DNA of 64,000 bases from Opisthocomus hoazin. Its lineage: Eukaryota; Chordata; Aves; Opisthocomiformes; Opisthocomidae. Of the stretch, positions 1 to 10,640 are shown one piece after another (the stretch's first letter is position 1; each line of letters starts with the position of its first letter). Made by a program: the position numbers and the translations under genes. The stretch is taken from the NCBI RefSeq assembly GCF_030867145.1, contig NC_134442.1:1007001-1071000 (forward strand), in the 5' to 3' direction. The notes below the pieces were generated by a model that worked only from the letters and a program-made list of their open reading frames with translations, was not told the DNA's origin and did not search any database.

Positions 1-533
1 TAGTCGTTAGACAAAATAATTAAGTGAAACAAAAGTGGTCTTGGTTCTCAGCAAATAATTGGGATAATTGTGGGATAAAAGAGACTCCTAAATGATTCTA
101 CTCCAGACAGCTCAGCCTTGGGAGGGCAAATGCGCCAAGCTACAGAGATCAGAAGGCACCAAGAGGGCAACAAGACCGGAGCCAAGCGACCTGAAGGACA
201 TGATCTAGGTGATCCTGGAACTGAGTTTGCGCAGAAACAAATGTCAATCAGTGAACAGCGTGATGAAGAGGATGGGCCTTCATCTTGGGACCCCTGAAGA
301 CCACCCAAAGATGCTAACAGACATGCGTGAAAGATATTTACATATGCTAATTAGTTCCGAGAAATATAATGAATATTTACCTGTGTGATTGCATTTAAGC
401 TGAAGCAACAGGGTGTCTGGCGCGCACGTTTGGAGGAGAAATCCCCCGTGTGCCCGGCGCCGCAATAAAGAATACCTGCTGAACTGTATACATTGTACTG
501 TGAGGTTTTTTTTCCTACCGCATCTTCGAATCA
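1..533 (+). mobile_element. Solo LTR, copy 1 (5'-truncated by window edge)
   Basis: This is the 3' part of the element seen whole at 56305-57025. It shows an AATAAA signal near 465, a T-rich run and a CA terminus at 532-533. The element interrupts a CR1 3' end, and the flanking AGTG at 534-537 is the right half of the target duplication seen in copy 2. No internal retroviral genes are present. The retroviral class is uncertain: a 4-bp duplication and TG...CA ends are seen, but no family search was possible. Confidence 0.75.
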
Positions 534-537
534 AGTG

Positions 538-605
538 TGAGGTTTGTGGTTGGACTCGATGACCTTAAAGGTCTTTTCTGTCCTAAATGATTCTATGATT
601 CTCTG
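538..605 (+). mobile_element. CR1 3' tail, right half of a split CR1
   Basis: The sequence reads as a CR1 terminus: a GGTTGGACTCGATGACCTTA-type core, then AAGGTCTTTTCTGTCC, then the terminal ATTCTATGATTCT repeats. Its left half is visible in the other copy at 56276-56304, separated by the solo LTR. Confidence 0.85.
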
Positions 606-960
606 ATTCTAAACTCTCTAGCAATTGAATTTCCAGATTTGTGAAGAATCAGGTAGGAAAGGGAAATGCACCCTTGCCAAGGGGCAGTCTCATCTTACAA
701 GAACAGTTAAGAAACTTCAGCTGTGATTTCTTTTTCTTCTCCAACAGTCCCCACAAATTCAGGATATATATAATTCACAGACATTTCTTTTTGTTCAGCT
801 AGGTCTGTTCTGTGGGCCGCTTGAAAATTTGCAGATTTACTTCATTCAGATGCAGAATTACTTGATTAATTTAATCCTATAATTCTGACTATGTCCTTGT
901 CATTTGAGATGAGTTCTCAGGATGGAGGCCCAGCCTTGTCAACACGCAGGTGAAAAAACA
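606..960. other. Unassigned AT-rich stretch
   Basis: No open exon with convincing splice sites, no recognised repeat and no RNA gene were seen here. The same sequence is present at 57098-57452. Confidence 0.5.
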
Positions 961-961
961 T

Positions 962-1275
962 AGCATAGAATAGAATAATTTCGTTTGGAAGGGACCTACA
1001 ATGACCATCTAGTCCAACTGCCCGACACCTTCAGGACTGAGCAAAGGTCAAACTGAGTCATTGAGGACATTGCCCAAAGGCCCCTTGGGCACGGACAGGC
1101 CTGGGGCACCGACCGCCTCTCAGGCAGCCTGTCCCAGCACCCGGCCGCCCTCTCGGTGCAGAAACGGATCCTCGTACCCAGCTGAACCTGCCCTGACACA
1201 GCTCTGAGCCATTCCCACGCGTCCTGTCCCTGGACCCCAGCAGCAGAGCTCAGCACCTCCCGCTCACATCCCCTC
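962..1275 (-). mobile_element. CR1 3' fragment, minus strand
   Basis: Read on the minus strand this is CR1 3' UTR. It includes a dominant GGTCCAGGGACAGGA-type block, a GACAGGCTGCCTGAGAGG block, then TTGGACTAGATGGTCATTGT and the AGGTCCCTTCCAA core. It ends in an AGAAT/ATTCT terminal repeat of two units here and three in copy 2. A related fragment lacking the tail is found at about 16740-16935, and another at about 36845-37040 in reverse. Confidence 0.85.
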
Positions 1276-1299
1276 CTGGGGAAGCTGTGGAGAGCGGTG

Positions 1300-1900
1300 A
1301 AGTGGGACAGGGTAACACACGGCTGTGGGCAAGAACAGACAGGTTGGGGCCCTAAAAATGAGGATTTTGGCCCTGAAAACGAGGCTTTGCAGGTGAGGAC
1401 TCTGGACTGAGGCAGAGGGAATCTTCCCCCGGCTCAGGACAAGGCTGCGCCAGCCCAGAGCACGCAGGATGTGGCCGCCTCTGCACCGCGGCACGAGTGG
1501 CGACTCGCCGGCTTGGCAGGGCGCGGGGGCCTTTCCATGCCCGGGGGTGTCTGAGGAGGGGACAGGCTGCCTAAAGCGTCTCCCCTCCTCCTCCCCTCTG
1601 TGTTTCTGTTGTCCAGCGGGGCAGCTGGGGCTCTGCTGCAAGGACACCCGGGGTCAGCGTGCGCTGTGCTGCCGTGGGCTGCTGGGAAAGGACGGCATCG
1701 GGAAGCTCCCCGGACAACCTTGCTTCCTTCAGGGGCTGCCATGTCCCCTTTGCCCTTTGCCCCACTAAAGGAGAGACTTCTCCAGGAGGGAACAAACCCA
1801 GCTACTTCTGGGGAAAGCCTAGCTGAGGGTAAACTTGTCAAACAAGAGGGCAGCCAGGGTGTGCTGAGGGATGAGATGTTCTGCGGGCTGTGGGAGAGGC
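1300..1900. repeat. Four-copy flank module, copy 1
   Basis: This GC-rich segment downstream of the MROH 3' end recurs at about 16960-17430, 36260-36800 (reversed) and 57797-58397. Conserved landmarks are a GGGCAAGAACAGACAGGTTG-like start, two or three units of the 21-bp GAGGCTTTGG repeat, a CACCGCGGCACGAGTGGCGA block and a TGCGCTGTGCTGCCGTGGGC block. It has no consistent reading frame or splice structure and is best treated as duplicated flanking or intronic DNA. Confidence 0.8.
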
Positions 1901-2057
1901 CAGGAACGACCGTGTCTGCTCAGCACGCTCAGGGTGCTCCCCATGCGAAGGATGCCAGGAGGCTGGGCTTGTGGATCCATCTTTAACCAAAAAGGCAGCT
2001 GTTTCTCCCAGGAGAGCCTCACCTCTGGCTGGCTTTGCAGGGCCAGCAGCACAGTGC

Positions 2058-3432
2058 TCACAGGGTCCATCGCCATGTTGGCTGCTCCCTTGCAGATCGC
2101 AGGATGTGGATGGTCTGAGACGCAAAGGAACGGACTGAGGGGTTGGTGTCTTTCTCCAAGAGCTTGAGGGCTGCAACAGAAAGAGATGAGATGAGATGAG
2201 ATGAGATGAGATGAGATGAGATGAGATGAGATGAGATGAGATGAGATGAGATGAGATGAGATGAGATGAGATGAGATGAGATGAGATGAGATGAGATGAA
2301 AGCCCACTGTCTGCAGAGACCCCCAGGCATCCCCTCCAGAGCACGCCAGGCCCACCCTTCTCTTTCCCTGGCCAGGAGGAGCAGGTGGGACACAAGGGTC
2401 AGTTGGAAGCTGCTGCTCCAAACGCCCCCGAGATGTACCCCTGTCCGTGAAGCGTTTCCCTGGAGCTGGGCAAGGCATGGCAGCACCCGTCCCCGGTCTG
2501 TTCTCAGCTCCACCAGTGCTGCCCCCACTCACCATCGCAGACTTCACAGAGCTTCTCCCCGTGCTGTTCCCTCAGGTGCTGCACGGCAAGCCCTAGGCAC
2601 AGAGCTCCCATCAGACCGCCCCACTACCCAGCACGCAAGGCCCCTAGCCCTGCCCGCTGAGCTGCACGGCCTCCCCCCTCAGCAGGGTGACCCCAGGAAG
2701 GACGGTGGCCTGGGGCCAGGCTGCCCAGAGAGGGACCGGGGACGGTGGCTCACCAATGAACCTGACGGCCGCCTCTCGCAAGCTGGCCTTAGCATCCTGC
2801 AGGTACGGCAGGCTCTGCTCCAGGTATTCCTCAGCCCTGCTCCTGTCCCGCGCCAGCTGCAGAGAGCACGTGGGCATGGCCACGTCACAGAGGCTCCCTG
2901 GCCACAGGAGCAGGCCCTCCTCCAGCACCCCCTGTTGCAGAGACCCGGGGGGCAGTCCTCACCCAGTCTGGGCCCGGGGACTTGGGGGTTGTCCTCACCA
3001 AGCACTCGCTGATCCTTCATGCCTGCTAGGTCCACACCAGGTGTCTGAGCTGGTTCCACCTGAGGAGCTCTGCTGCAGCCAGAAGGGCTTCCCCAGAGGC
3101 CTGCAGAGCAGCAGAAGCTGGGAGATGGCACCATGGCTTGTGGAAGGAGATCTGGTGTCTCCCTCCTCTTGCCTTTGCTCCTGGGGTGATCCCACCCTTA
3201 GGAAGCTGGGATGTGCCCTGGCCCACACAGCTGCGACTTTCTTCCCTGCACCGTTGCTGAGCTTTGACAGCTGTACCTTGGCCACGCTCTGCGGTTGGTC
3301 GCTCATATGAAAGAGCAGCAGAAGCAGGCCCCCTTGCATGTTCTTCTTCATCTGCCTCTTGCTGTTCCCCACCACAGTGCTCATCAGGTGTCTGCAGAGC
3401 CTGGTGGAGAGCTCTCTCAGCTGGCTGAGTTC
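2058..3432 (-). pseudogene. Maestro heat-like repeat (MROH) family 3' fragment, copy 1
   Basis: Five minus-strand exons match one for one the last five-plus exons of the MROH gene at 34804-36072. They are 3432-3277 (156 bp, begins ELSQLRELSTRL), 3100-2999 (102 bp), 2856-2754 (103 bp, LARDRSRAEEYLEQSLPYLQ), 2592-2533 (60 bp) and 2170-2058 (113 bp, stop at 2060-2058). All have AG/GT borders and identical lengths to the plus-strand gene. MROH proteins are HEAT-repeat solenoids whose molecular role in birds is poorly known. The 102-bp exon carries two nonsense codons (TAG and TGA after HLVWT), and the final exon stops nine residues earlier than its paralogue through a CGA to TGA change. Homology to the MROH locus ends near 3972, so all upstream HEAT exons are missing. 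It is probably a decayed 5'-truncated copy, though a short transcript cannot be excluded. Confidence 0.85.
2186..2295. repeat. (ATGAG)22 microsatellite
   Basis: There are twenty-two perfect ATGAG units in the intron 15 bp upstream of the acceptor of the last MROH exon (minus strand). The other copy at 58683-58747 has 13 units, which explains the 45-bp offset change between the duplicates. Confidence 0.98.
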
Positions 3433-4008
3433 CTGGCAGGGAGAAGAACAGTAGGACTTCAGCAACGGCAGCTCTCTGCCCACAGTGAGCAGAAGCGTTA
3501 GCATGGATGATGGGAGGGGAGGTGCTCCCGGGTCGGATTCTGCTCACGGGAGCTGTGGGCCAGACCTGCAGCCACAGCTGAACGGCCATGGGCTCGTTAA
3601 AGGCCACTCAGGAGATTTCCTCCAGGCAGTGCCTGAGCCTCAGAGCGCTCTCCCAGACACCCAGCACTCCCCACCAGCGGCACCAGCCGTGCTGGAGAAG
3701 AGCTCCCCACGGTCCGGCTGAGGAGGAGACCAGGGGGCTGCTCCTTAGCAATGCCTCCGGGCCACGTCCCACTGGCTCAGCCTCAGCCCCTTTCCTTGGG
3801 GTCTGGGGAGAACGTCTGGTCCTGCCCTGCAGCGCAGCTGGGGAGCCCTCGGGGCTCTGGAAGCAGCTGCCAGGGAGAAGCTGGGCTGGGCTGCAGAACC
3901 CAGAAGCCATCCCACAGGAGCCCAGGGCAGAAAGCAGAAGAGAAGGCCTTGCTCTGAGTGCTGCTCGCAGGGCCATCAACATGGCCGGCAGCAGCCCCTG
4001 CCCCGGGC

Positions 4009-4099
4009 CTACGGCTCCCAGCATGTCCTGGGAAATAACATGGCCACCCAGCAGCCCCTGCCCCAGGGCAGGCCCCAGGACTACAGCTCCCAGCATGCC
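4009..4099. promoter_or_regulatory. Paired ZNF143/THAP11 (SBS)-type promoter motifs
   Basis: Two copies of the vertebrate promoter motif of the form ACTACARCTCCCAGCATGC are seen at 4009-4032 (CTACGGCTCCCAGCATG) and 4080-4099 (ACTACAGCTCCCAGCATGCC). They lie in a tandem pair of about 60-70 bp units that each start ACATGGCC. The motif class is known to mark housekeeping and bidirectional promoters. Its position, just upstream (on the minus strand) of the truncated MROH copy, suggests it could drive a transcript from there. Function is inferred. Confidence 0.55.
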
Positions 4100-4109
4100 C
4101 TGGGGCGCT

Positions 4110-5740
4110 CCTCCCTGCCCTGACTTCCACTCGCCAGAAGCATCTCCTTTGTTTCACAAGGGATGAGAGTTTCACACAGTAAACCTCAGAGGTGCTCTTA
4201 TTTCTTCTCAACTCAGCAGCCATTGCCAAGCACACATCCAGTCAGGCCAGGAGAGCACGGGGTCCCTTCTGCTCCGCGTCCCTCACACGATGAGGAGGTG
4301 ACAGCCACCAGCCCCTGTGAGCCGACAGCTCGCCAACAGCCACCACGCTAAGGGACACAGCCCCTGCTCAGACACCACGGGCCTCTGGAATGGCTCTCCA
4401 GAAAGGTGCCCAGGAGAAGGACAAAAGAAGGACCGACCATCTGCAAGATCAGAGCAGAATGAGGAAGCCAAGAGCGTAACGTGGCAACACTCCAAAAGTG
4501 AGAAAAGACACCAAACTCTTCTGAGGATGTCACATCATCTTGGCAGACCAGTGCCCTCTCCCGCACGCCAGCAGGACCCAGCAAAGTCTTACTCCTGAGA
4601 TTTCACCATGTGTGGTGGCAAGCCCCTGGGCAGACCTCATTAGCCATATCCTTCGGCAGCTTTAATTGACGACTCCAGCCCTTGGGACAGACACACAGAC
4701 AGATGAGAGGTTAACCAAGGCTGTGAGGAAGAAAGAATCCCATGCTACGTCTACATCACCAAACGTCTCAAGGCACACCAGACTTCAGTGCACTTCACAT
4801 TTCTTCACAGCTCTACTTGGCTACTGCCGAAATAACGACTTTGCCTCTCTCCATATTTTCTTTCGTAGCACTGTCCATTGCCGACAGCAGCCTGCTGCAA
4901 ATTCCTTACCGTAATTCTGCTCTCTGAATGCAGTCATGTGTGCATATAGACAGTACCCAGTAAGGAGTGGCAGAGCAGAGAATGGGATTTTTGCCAAACT
5001 TGACAAAGACACCCTGTGAAAATGACAGCCCTTCCATCTGAAAGAGCAACAGCAGCTTTAGTAGCGGGGTGGGGAGGGGGGGAAGCTGAAAGAGGTTCTG
5101 TAGCACTTTTCACTACTTTCCCTTGGAACAGCAAGGTGCAATCATGCCTTGTGACTTTGGCCAATGAAATCCATTAAAACTTAGTGCTATAAAAAAAAGC
5201 AACAACTAAACCAAACACCACAGTTGCATTTCTAGCAATTACTGGAAATCTGCTGACAAAAATGTTGCACATTGCAAAGCTAAAGCACAGCCGCACAGAG
5301 CTGTCTGGTGGTTGGAATAACCACCAAATAACAGAAGAAGTGGAGAACATTTTGCAACTTCCAGCACTACAGTTGAGTTGGATGGAGTCAAGAACTAAAG
5401 CAGCCACAACAGATGAAGGACATCATGTAACATCCACAATAGAACACAAGTAAAAACTTTAGTTACTACCACTCTGGTAAAATGCGGGAATGACACATCT
5501 CTCCATTGCTGCTGAAACCAGAGCTCCATCACTGCACCAGGGTTTCCACCGTGTTCCTAAACACGCGCTCCTGCACTTCACGTTGGACGTACCCAGCCGA
5601 TTAACGATCCAGGACCATAAACCCAAACAGAAGGAACAAAGAAAAGCGTGAATTTTAGTGGAAGATTTTTGATTTCTCTTTCAGCTGAACATCAGATGCT
5701 TCCGAAAAGGAAACGCTGGGGCAGACAGCCCTGTCACAAG
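4110..5740. other. Unassigned single-copy-like DNA (within the duplicated block)
   Basis: I found no homology I can name and no exon chain. A G-rich run occurs near 5065-5085. The same stretch recurs at 60561-62191. Confidence 0.5.
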
Positions 5741-5748
5741 AAACTCAC

Positions 5749-5829
5749 CTCCACAAACAGGAACAGTGATGCCTGCTGGCAAGCTTCTGTCGAATGAGTC
5801 GCGTCAGACTGGCGATTACTGGAGAAAAC
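5749..5829 (-). other. Candidate 81-bp coding exon, copy 1
   Basis: On the minus strand an acceptor (CTCTGTTCCAG) opens an 81-bp phase-0 segment, 27 codons ending QQASLFLFVE, that closes on a good donor (GTGAGT). It lies between the CpG-rich block at 6150-6900 and the MROH exons in the order expected for a minus-strand gene, so it could be an early exon of the same transcription unit. I do not recognise the peptide. An identical exon is at 62200-62280. Confidence 0.35.
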
Positions 5830-6149
5830 CTGGAACAGAGAGAGGGGAGAAAAACACCTCTGTGTTACCCCAACATCATCCTCTGAAGGAATTGTGTCAC
5901 ATAGGATGCACTCGTTAACTGTCACAGCACGTCACTAGCAGTCACATGTCAGCTCCTCGTTTTATTTCATGTTCCTGATTTCTGCGCTGCGTTCCTGTGC
6001 ACTGCGCGGTGTGCAGCGTGTGCTGTGCTGTGGGATTCACTGCCCTGTCTGCTCTCTGTCGCGTTCCCTGTGCTGTGCTGCTGCATTCTGTGGTACCGAC
6101 TGCCCTGTGCCCACGGTCTGTGTGACACTGTCGGTGCTGTGCTGGCTGC

Positions 6150-6900
6150 TGTGCTGTGTGGGGCCCAGGGGGCGGTCCCCCAGCCCCGGGTCCAGACCGC
6201 GGATTGGCCGAGACAGCACTGGGTGGAGCCACCAACGGTCACCACCCACAGCGGGCGGAGCCACCAACAGCCACCAACGGGCACTGCCCCGCGGCAGACG
6301 GAGGCCGGCCAGACCCATCGGCACGGCGATGCCCAGGGACGCGGCAGCGCAGGCGCCGGCAGCGGGTGGAACGCGGCGTCCTCAGCTTCCCCGGGGCTGC
6401 CTGCGCCTGGCAGAGCCCCCGCAGCCGCCCGGCCCCAGCACCTGTCCCCGCAGGCGATCGCCTGCCCGGGGGTCCGGCGGAGGGGTGCGCGGGGCTGTTC
6501 CCGGAGGGGTGACAGCCAGCCGGCCGGCCGGGGTGCCACAGGCAGACGTGGGGCTCTGCCCGGGGGCTGAGCTGCAGGAGGGGGTGGGCAGGTGGAGGGG
6601 TGTCCGGGAGGGACCCCGAGCCATGGAGCTGGGCTCTGCCATCTGCGGCACACACAGCCCAGCTCGGCGTGTGGTCGGCCAGCGCGGCAGGGCCAGGAGC
6701 CGTCTGTGTGCCGGGAGGAAGGTACAGGGAACGGCTGGGCAGGGGTGGCAGCAGGTCACTGCTCGGGGCTGTCAGGGGAACACTCCTCACTCTCCCAGGG
6801 ACCTCGGTGGGATCGGAGGAGGCCCCGGGCATGTGGGTACAGCCCCGGTCATCCGGCGGGACAGATGGAGAGGGCTTGAAGCGGAAATGGAGGGGTCAGA
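6150..6900. promoter_or_regulatory. CpG-rich promoter-like block, copy 1
   Basis: The stretch is GC-rich and CpG-dense, especially 6290-6560, with an inverted CCAAT box (GGATTGGCC near 6200) and repeated GGCGGAGCCACCAAC units at about 6225-6270. It immediately precedes the TGTAT satellite. Long frames open here on both strands, but none resembles a known protein, so they are probably compositional. It is a plausible CpG-island promoter for minus-strand transcription. Confidence 0.45.
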
Positions 6901-6949
6901 GGACACCCATGGGAGAGCTGGAGGTGAGCTAAGGGTTGGCACGGCGTTG

Positions 6950-9900
6950 TTTGGGATGGCGTGTGTTGTGTCCTGTCTTCTGTGTTGTGCGCTGTACCCT
7001 CTGCTGTGTGTTGGGTCTGTCGCATGGTATGGAGTTTACTGCATGATAAGGTATTTATGGTGTGGTCCGGTGTTTTGGATGGTGTGGATGGCATTTTGAA
7101 TGGTATAGGATGGTATAGGATGGTAAGCCTTGCATGGTGCAGTGTGTGCATGTATTGTATGGTATGTATTATGTATTATTGTATTTTGTATGGTATGGTT
7201 TTGTATCTGGTATAGTATGTTTTTTTATTTTGTATGGTAGGGTATTTTGTATTGCAGGTACGGTATGGTCTGTACTGTAAGAATTGTATTCAGTTTTGTA
7301 CTGCCCGTATGGCACAGCGCTGGGCATGGTATGGGGTGTGGTGCTGTGCTGCATGCATTACATTTTTTTTGGCGTTAGATTTTGCATTGCGTTTAATGTA
7401 TGCATGGTGTGGTGTGTACGGCATTGTCTATGTTGTGTATTTTGTACAGTATGGTGTATTTTGTGTTGTTGGCATTGGGGGTATGGTCTTGGGGATGTGG
7501 CATTGGGGTGTATGGTGTTGTCTGGCGTGCAGGGTGTTGTTTGGCATGAACGGTGTGCTGTACATCGAAGGGCAAGTTACTTATAGTGTCCTATTGTCTG
7601 TGTTGTATGGTGTGGTGTCTGTTGTACTGTATGGTATGTGTTGCATATGTTGAATGGTATGTATGGTGTCATAGAGTATGTACCGTACTGTATGCATTGT
7701 ATTGTATCCTATTTATTTTATTTTCTGTATTGCATTCCATCATGTATTTTCTGCTGTAATTTTATTGTATTGTTTATTTTTTTGTGTAGTGTACTGTGTG
7801 TATTGTATGGTCTGGTAGGCATGGTATGGTACTGTGGGTATTGTTTTGTGTTTTATCTATTGTAGGGCATTGTCTGCATCGTGTTGTATGTTTCTAATTT
7901 GTGTTTTATTTTTCTATTGCAATTGTATTTTATTTATTGTATAGTATGCAGTTGTTCTCTGTGCAGTGTGTTGTCTAACTCTTTCTACTGTATTTATTTT
8001 GTATGGTGTGCTTCATTATGCATTGCATTTCTTATTGTATTGCATGTATGGTGTGTGGAATACAGAACGGTACTGACTGTATGGTGTGTGATGTATTGCA
8101 CTGGGTTTTGTGTTGTACTGGGCCTGGTCTGTTCTGTGTGTTGTGTTGGGTGTATTGTGTGGGGTTTGATTCTCTTTTGTATTGCATTGTACTGTTTGTA
8201 TTGTAAGTTTGGTATTCTGTTTTATGGTATGGCATTTCTTTTATTGTATGCAATGTATTGAAAGGTGTGGTATTTATTTTTTGTAAGTATTGTCTGCATT
8301 GTATGGTTTAATTTTTATTGTATTTTATGTATTTTTTTTTGTATTATATTGTAATGTACGGTATGTAATGTAAAGTATGGTAGTGTACGGTATGGTAATT
8401 TATGGTCTGGCATTGTATGGTATGGCATTGTACTGTATTTTGCATTGAATTTTATGTATTTGATGTACTATACTGTATTTTATGTGTTTTCTTTAATGTA
8501 TGTTACGGTATTTATTTTATTGTATGTATTCCATGTATTATTTTGGGTGTAGTACATGGTATGCTTTTTATTGTATTTAATTTTCTAGTCTACTGGGAAC
8601 TGTATTGTATGGTATGCATTGTATGGTATGGTATGCATGGTATGGTGTGCATTGTATTCTATGTTGTGCATTGTATCGATTGTATTCTATTTTATGGTAT
8701 GTATTGTATAGCTTGTACAGTGTGTGGGTACTGTATGTTGTGTACACATTGTATTGTATTGCGCGATGTGTATTGTCTTCTCTATATTGTGTGTTTTGTG
8801 CTGTAGGTACTGTAATTTCTTTTCTACTGTATTTTGTATTGTATTGTGTGCATTTGATAGTATGTAACATATATAGTGTGTGCTATAGTAGGTGTTGTGT
8901 TGCTTGTGTTGTATTTTCTATTGAATGTATGTGCTCTGTGGCTTTTGCGTTGCGTTGCATTGCATGTACTGTACGTCATGCTATGGCATTATGTTAATGC
9001 ACGTGTTGTATGGTATGGATTGCGTGTGTGGTGTTGTATGGTATGTACTGTAGGGCGTGGTGCTGTATTTATTGCGTTGTGCGTACTGTATTTTGAATTG
9101 TATTGAATTCTGTATTGTATTGTGGGGTTTTTGTATTGTATTTTATATACTGTATTGTATTGTACGGTATTTATTGTATTGTACGTACTGTAATGCATTT
9201 TGCGTTGCAATGTATTTTGCAGTGTGCTTTATGTGTGGTGTGGCTTGGACCGTACAGCCTGTAGTGTATGGCTTGCACTGGACTTTGGTTTGTGTTGTAT
9301 GGCCCTGCAGTATTGCAGACTGTCTTGTACAAGAGTGCAGACAGCAGGTACTGCATTCCATCGCAGATCCACTGGGATAAGCGAGACACGGCGGAATGAG
9401 TCCCACAGCTGGAGTGCTGCGATGGAGGGCTATAGGCTCCATTGTACGTGTTGCATTTTGTGTTGTATCGTCTTTTTTGTGTCGTCGTGTTTCTATTGCA
9501 CTGTGTGTAGCGTGTTTCATACAATATTTTGTGTTATTTTGTATGGTACGGCATTTACAGTGTTGCATTTTGCAATGTGCTGTGTTTTGTATAGTGAGGG
9601 TTGGTAGGATTGTCTGGTATGCACTGCCTGTGTGGTGCGGTTTCTGTGGCATGGTTTGTAGGTATGGTAGGCGTGGTCTGGTACTGTATGTTCTACTGTT
9701 TGTCTGGTACATATGGTATGGTATGGTATGGTATGGTATTTTGGTTGTGGATATGGTATGGCATTGGGTAGGGTACGGTATTGTTTTGTGCGTCTTGCGT
9801 TACATTTTGCATTGTATTCCATTCTGCGTTGCATTTGTTGTATGTGTAAGGCATGGTATGGTACATACAGTGTTTTGTTTTGTAAGGTGTCGTGTCTTTT

Positions 9901-10055
9901 GTACTATGCAGTGGGTACGGTGTGATGCTGTGGGTATGGTATGGTACGGTATGCCATTGTATGGTCCTTAGGGTAAGCTACGGTATTTAGGGTGTCTATG
10001 GTATGTATGGTTTTGTTTGGCGTGTATGGTATTGTATGTGTGGTAGGTATGGTAT
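6950..10055 (+). repeat. Degenerate TGTAT/GTATG satellite array
   Basis: About 3.1 kb consists of diverged pentamers (TGTAT, GTATG, GTATT, TGGTA) with strong strand asymmetry: T and G on the plus strand, A and C on the minus. There is no higher-order unit visible by eye. Several frames stay open for over 100 codons because a 5-bp unit cycles through all frames and its common permutations give few stops; these are not genes. It continues after an insert at 10640. Confidence 0.9.
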
Positions 10056-10640
10056 TGTCGCAGGAGAAGGGTCAGAGATCACTGAGATCTGAGCTGGCAG
10101 CTAATTCATTCAGTTCTAATCAGTACATTTCGGTATGCAAAATATTTAATAAATACTGATGGACTGGCGGTCAATACTCTGCTATCATCTGCTACATTGG
10201 GAGCAGTACGGGATACAACGACTATTGCGTAAGCTTACTAAGTGTGTCTTAAATGTCACACACGTGCATAGAATGTCACTTACTGAGCCACCAGTGTCTG
10301 GGGTCAGGTCAGGGACCTCTCAGCCTCGAGGGGTGACCTTGGGAGATCCAGGGGAGATCACGGCCACGCAGCCAGCTGCTATGGAGGGAGAGCTCAGCGG
10401 ACTCTGATGACTGCAGATACTTAGGGCGTCAAGTGGTTGATTTGTGGTCAGATTTTCTGCTGGGTTCATGCAGTTTCGTTCCCTTCTCAGGTAAGTCTCC
10501 AGCCAAACCACTTTTTTTGGTTTGGGTGCTGAGCTGTCACTGACCACTCACAGAACAGGAGTAACTTTGGCCAGGCCGACTTGCTGAGCACCTGCCTGGA
10601 CCAGAGTTCAGTTAGGTCAGACAGGAGGAGGGCATCCGTC
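10056..10640. other. Non-satellite island inside the satellite
   Basis: About 580 bp of ordinary-complexity sequence is bounded sharply by satellite on both sides. It contains an AATAAA near 10150 followed by a region ending in GTCTGGGGTCAGGTCAGGGA near 10300. The layout could be an LTR end plus leader, but I cannot identify a family or a clear target duplication. Confidence 0.35.

Larger units (their letters stand above)
1..7549. repeat. Segmental direct duplication, copy 1 (7.5 kb)
   Basis: The first 7549 bases recur in the same orientation from 56493 to the window end. The offset is 56492 at the start, 56497 after a 5-bp AGAAT-unit difference near 970, 56452 after the ATGAG microsatellite, and 56451 after a 1-bp difference near 4130. 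Only scattered substitutions are visible. Because the copy starts inside an LTR at base 1, the true left edge lies outside the window. It carries an LTR, two CR1 fragments, a truncated MROH gene, promoter-like DNA and satellite. Confidence 0.97.

Noticed and set aside
2186-2295. CRISPR-like or telomere-like array
   Set aside because: A simple 5-bp microsatellite with no spacers and no TTAGGG units.
1819-2547. A 242-codon minus-strand frame containing SHLIS repeats
   Set aside because: It is read-through of the MROH intron and the ATGAG microsatellite; the repeat is not exonic.
5969-7099. A 376-codon plus-strand open frame, repeated at 62420-63550
   Set aside because: It crosses a CpG-rich block and runs into satellite, has no recognised domain, and overlapping frames on the other strand are equally long. 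It looks compositional.
7234-9971. Many 100-190 codon frames rich in Cys, Tyr, Val and Leu on the plus strand
   Set aside because: They are translations of the TGTAT satellite; a five-base unit cycles frames and its common permutations produce few stops.
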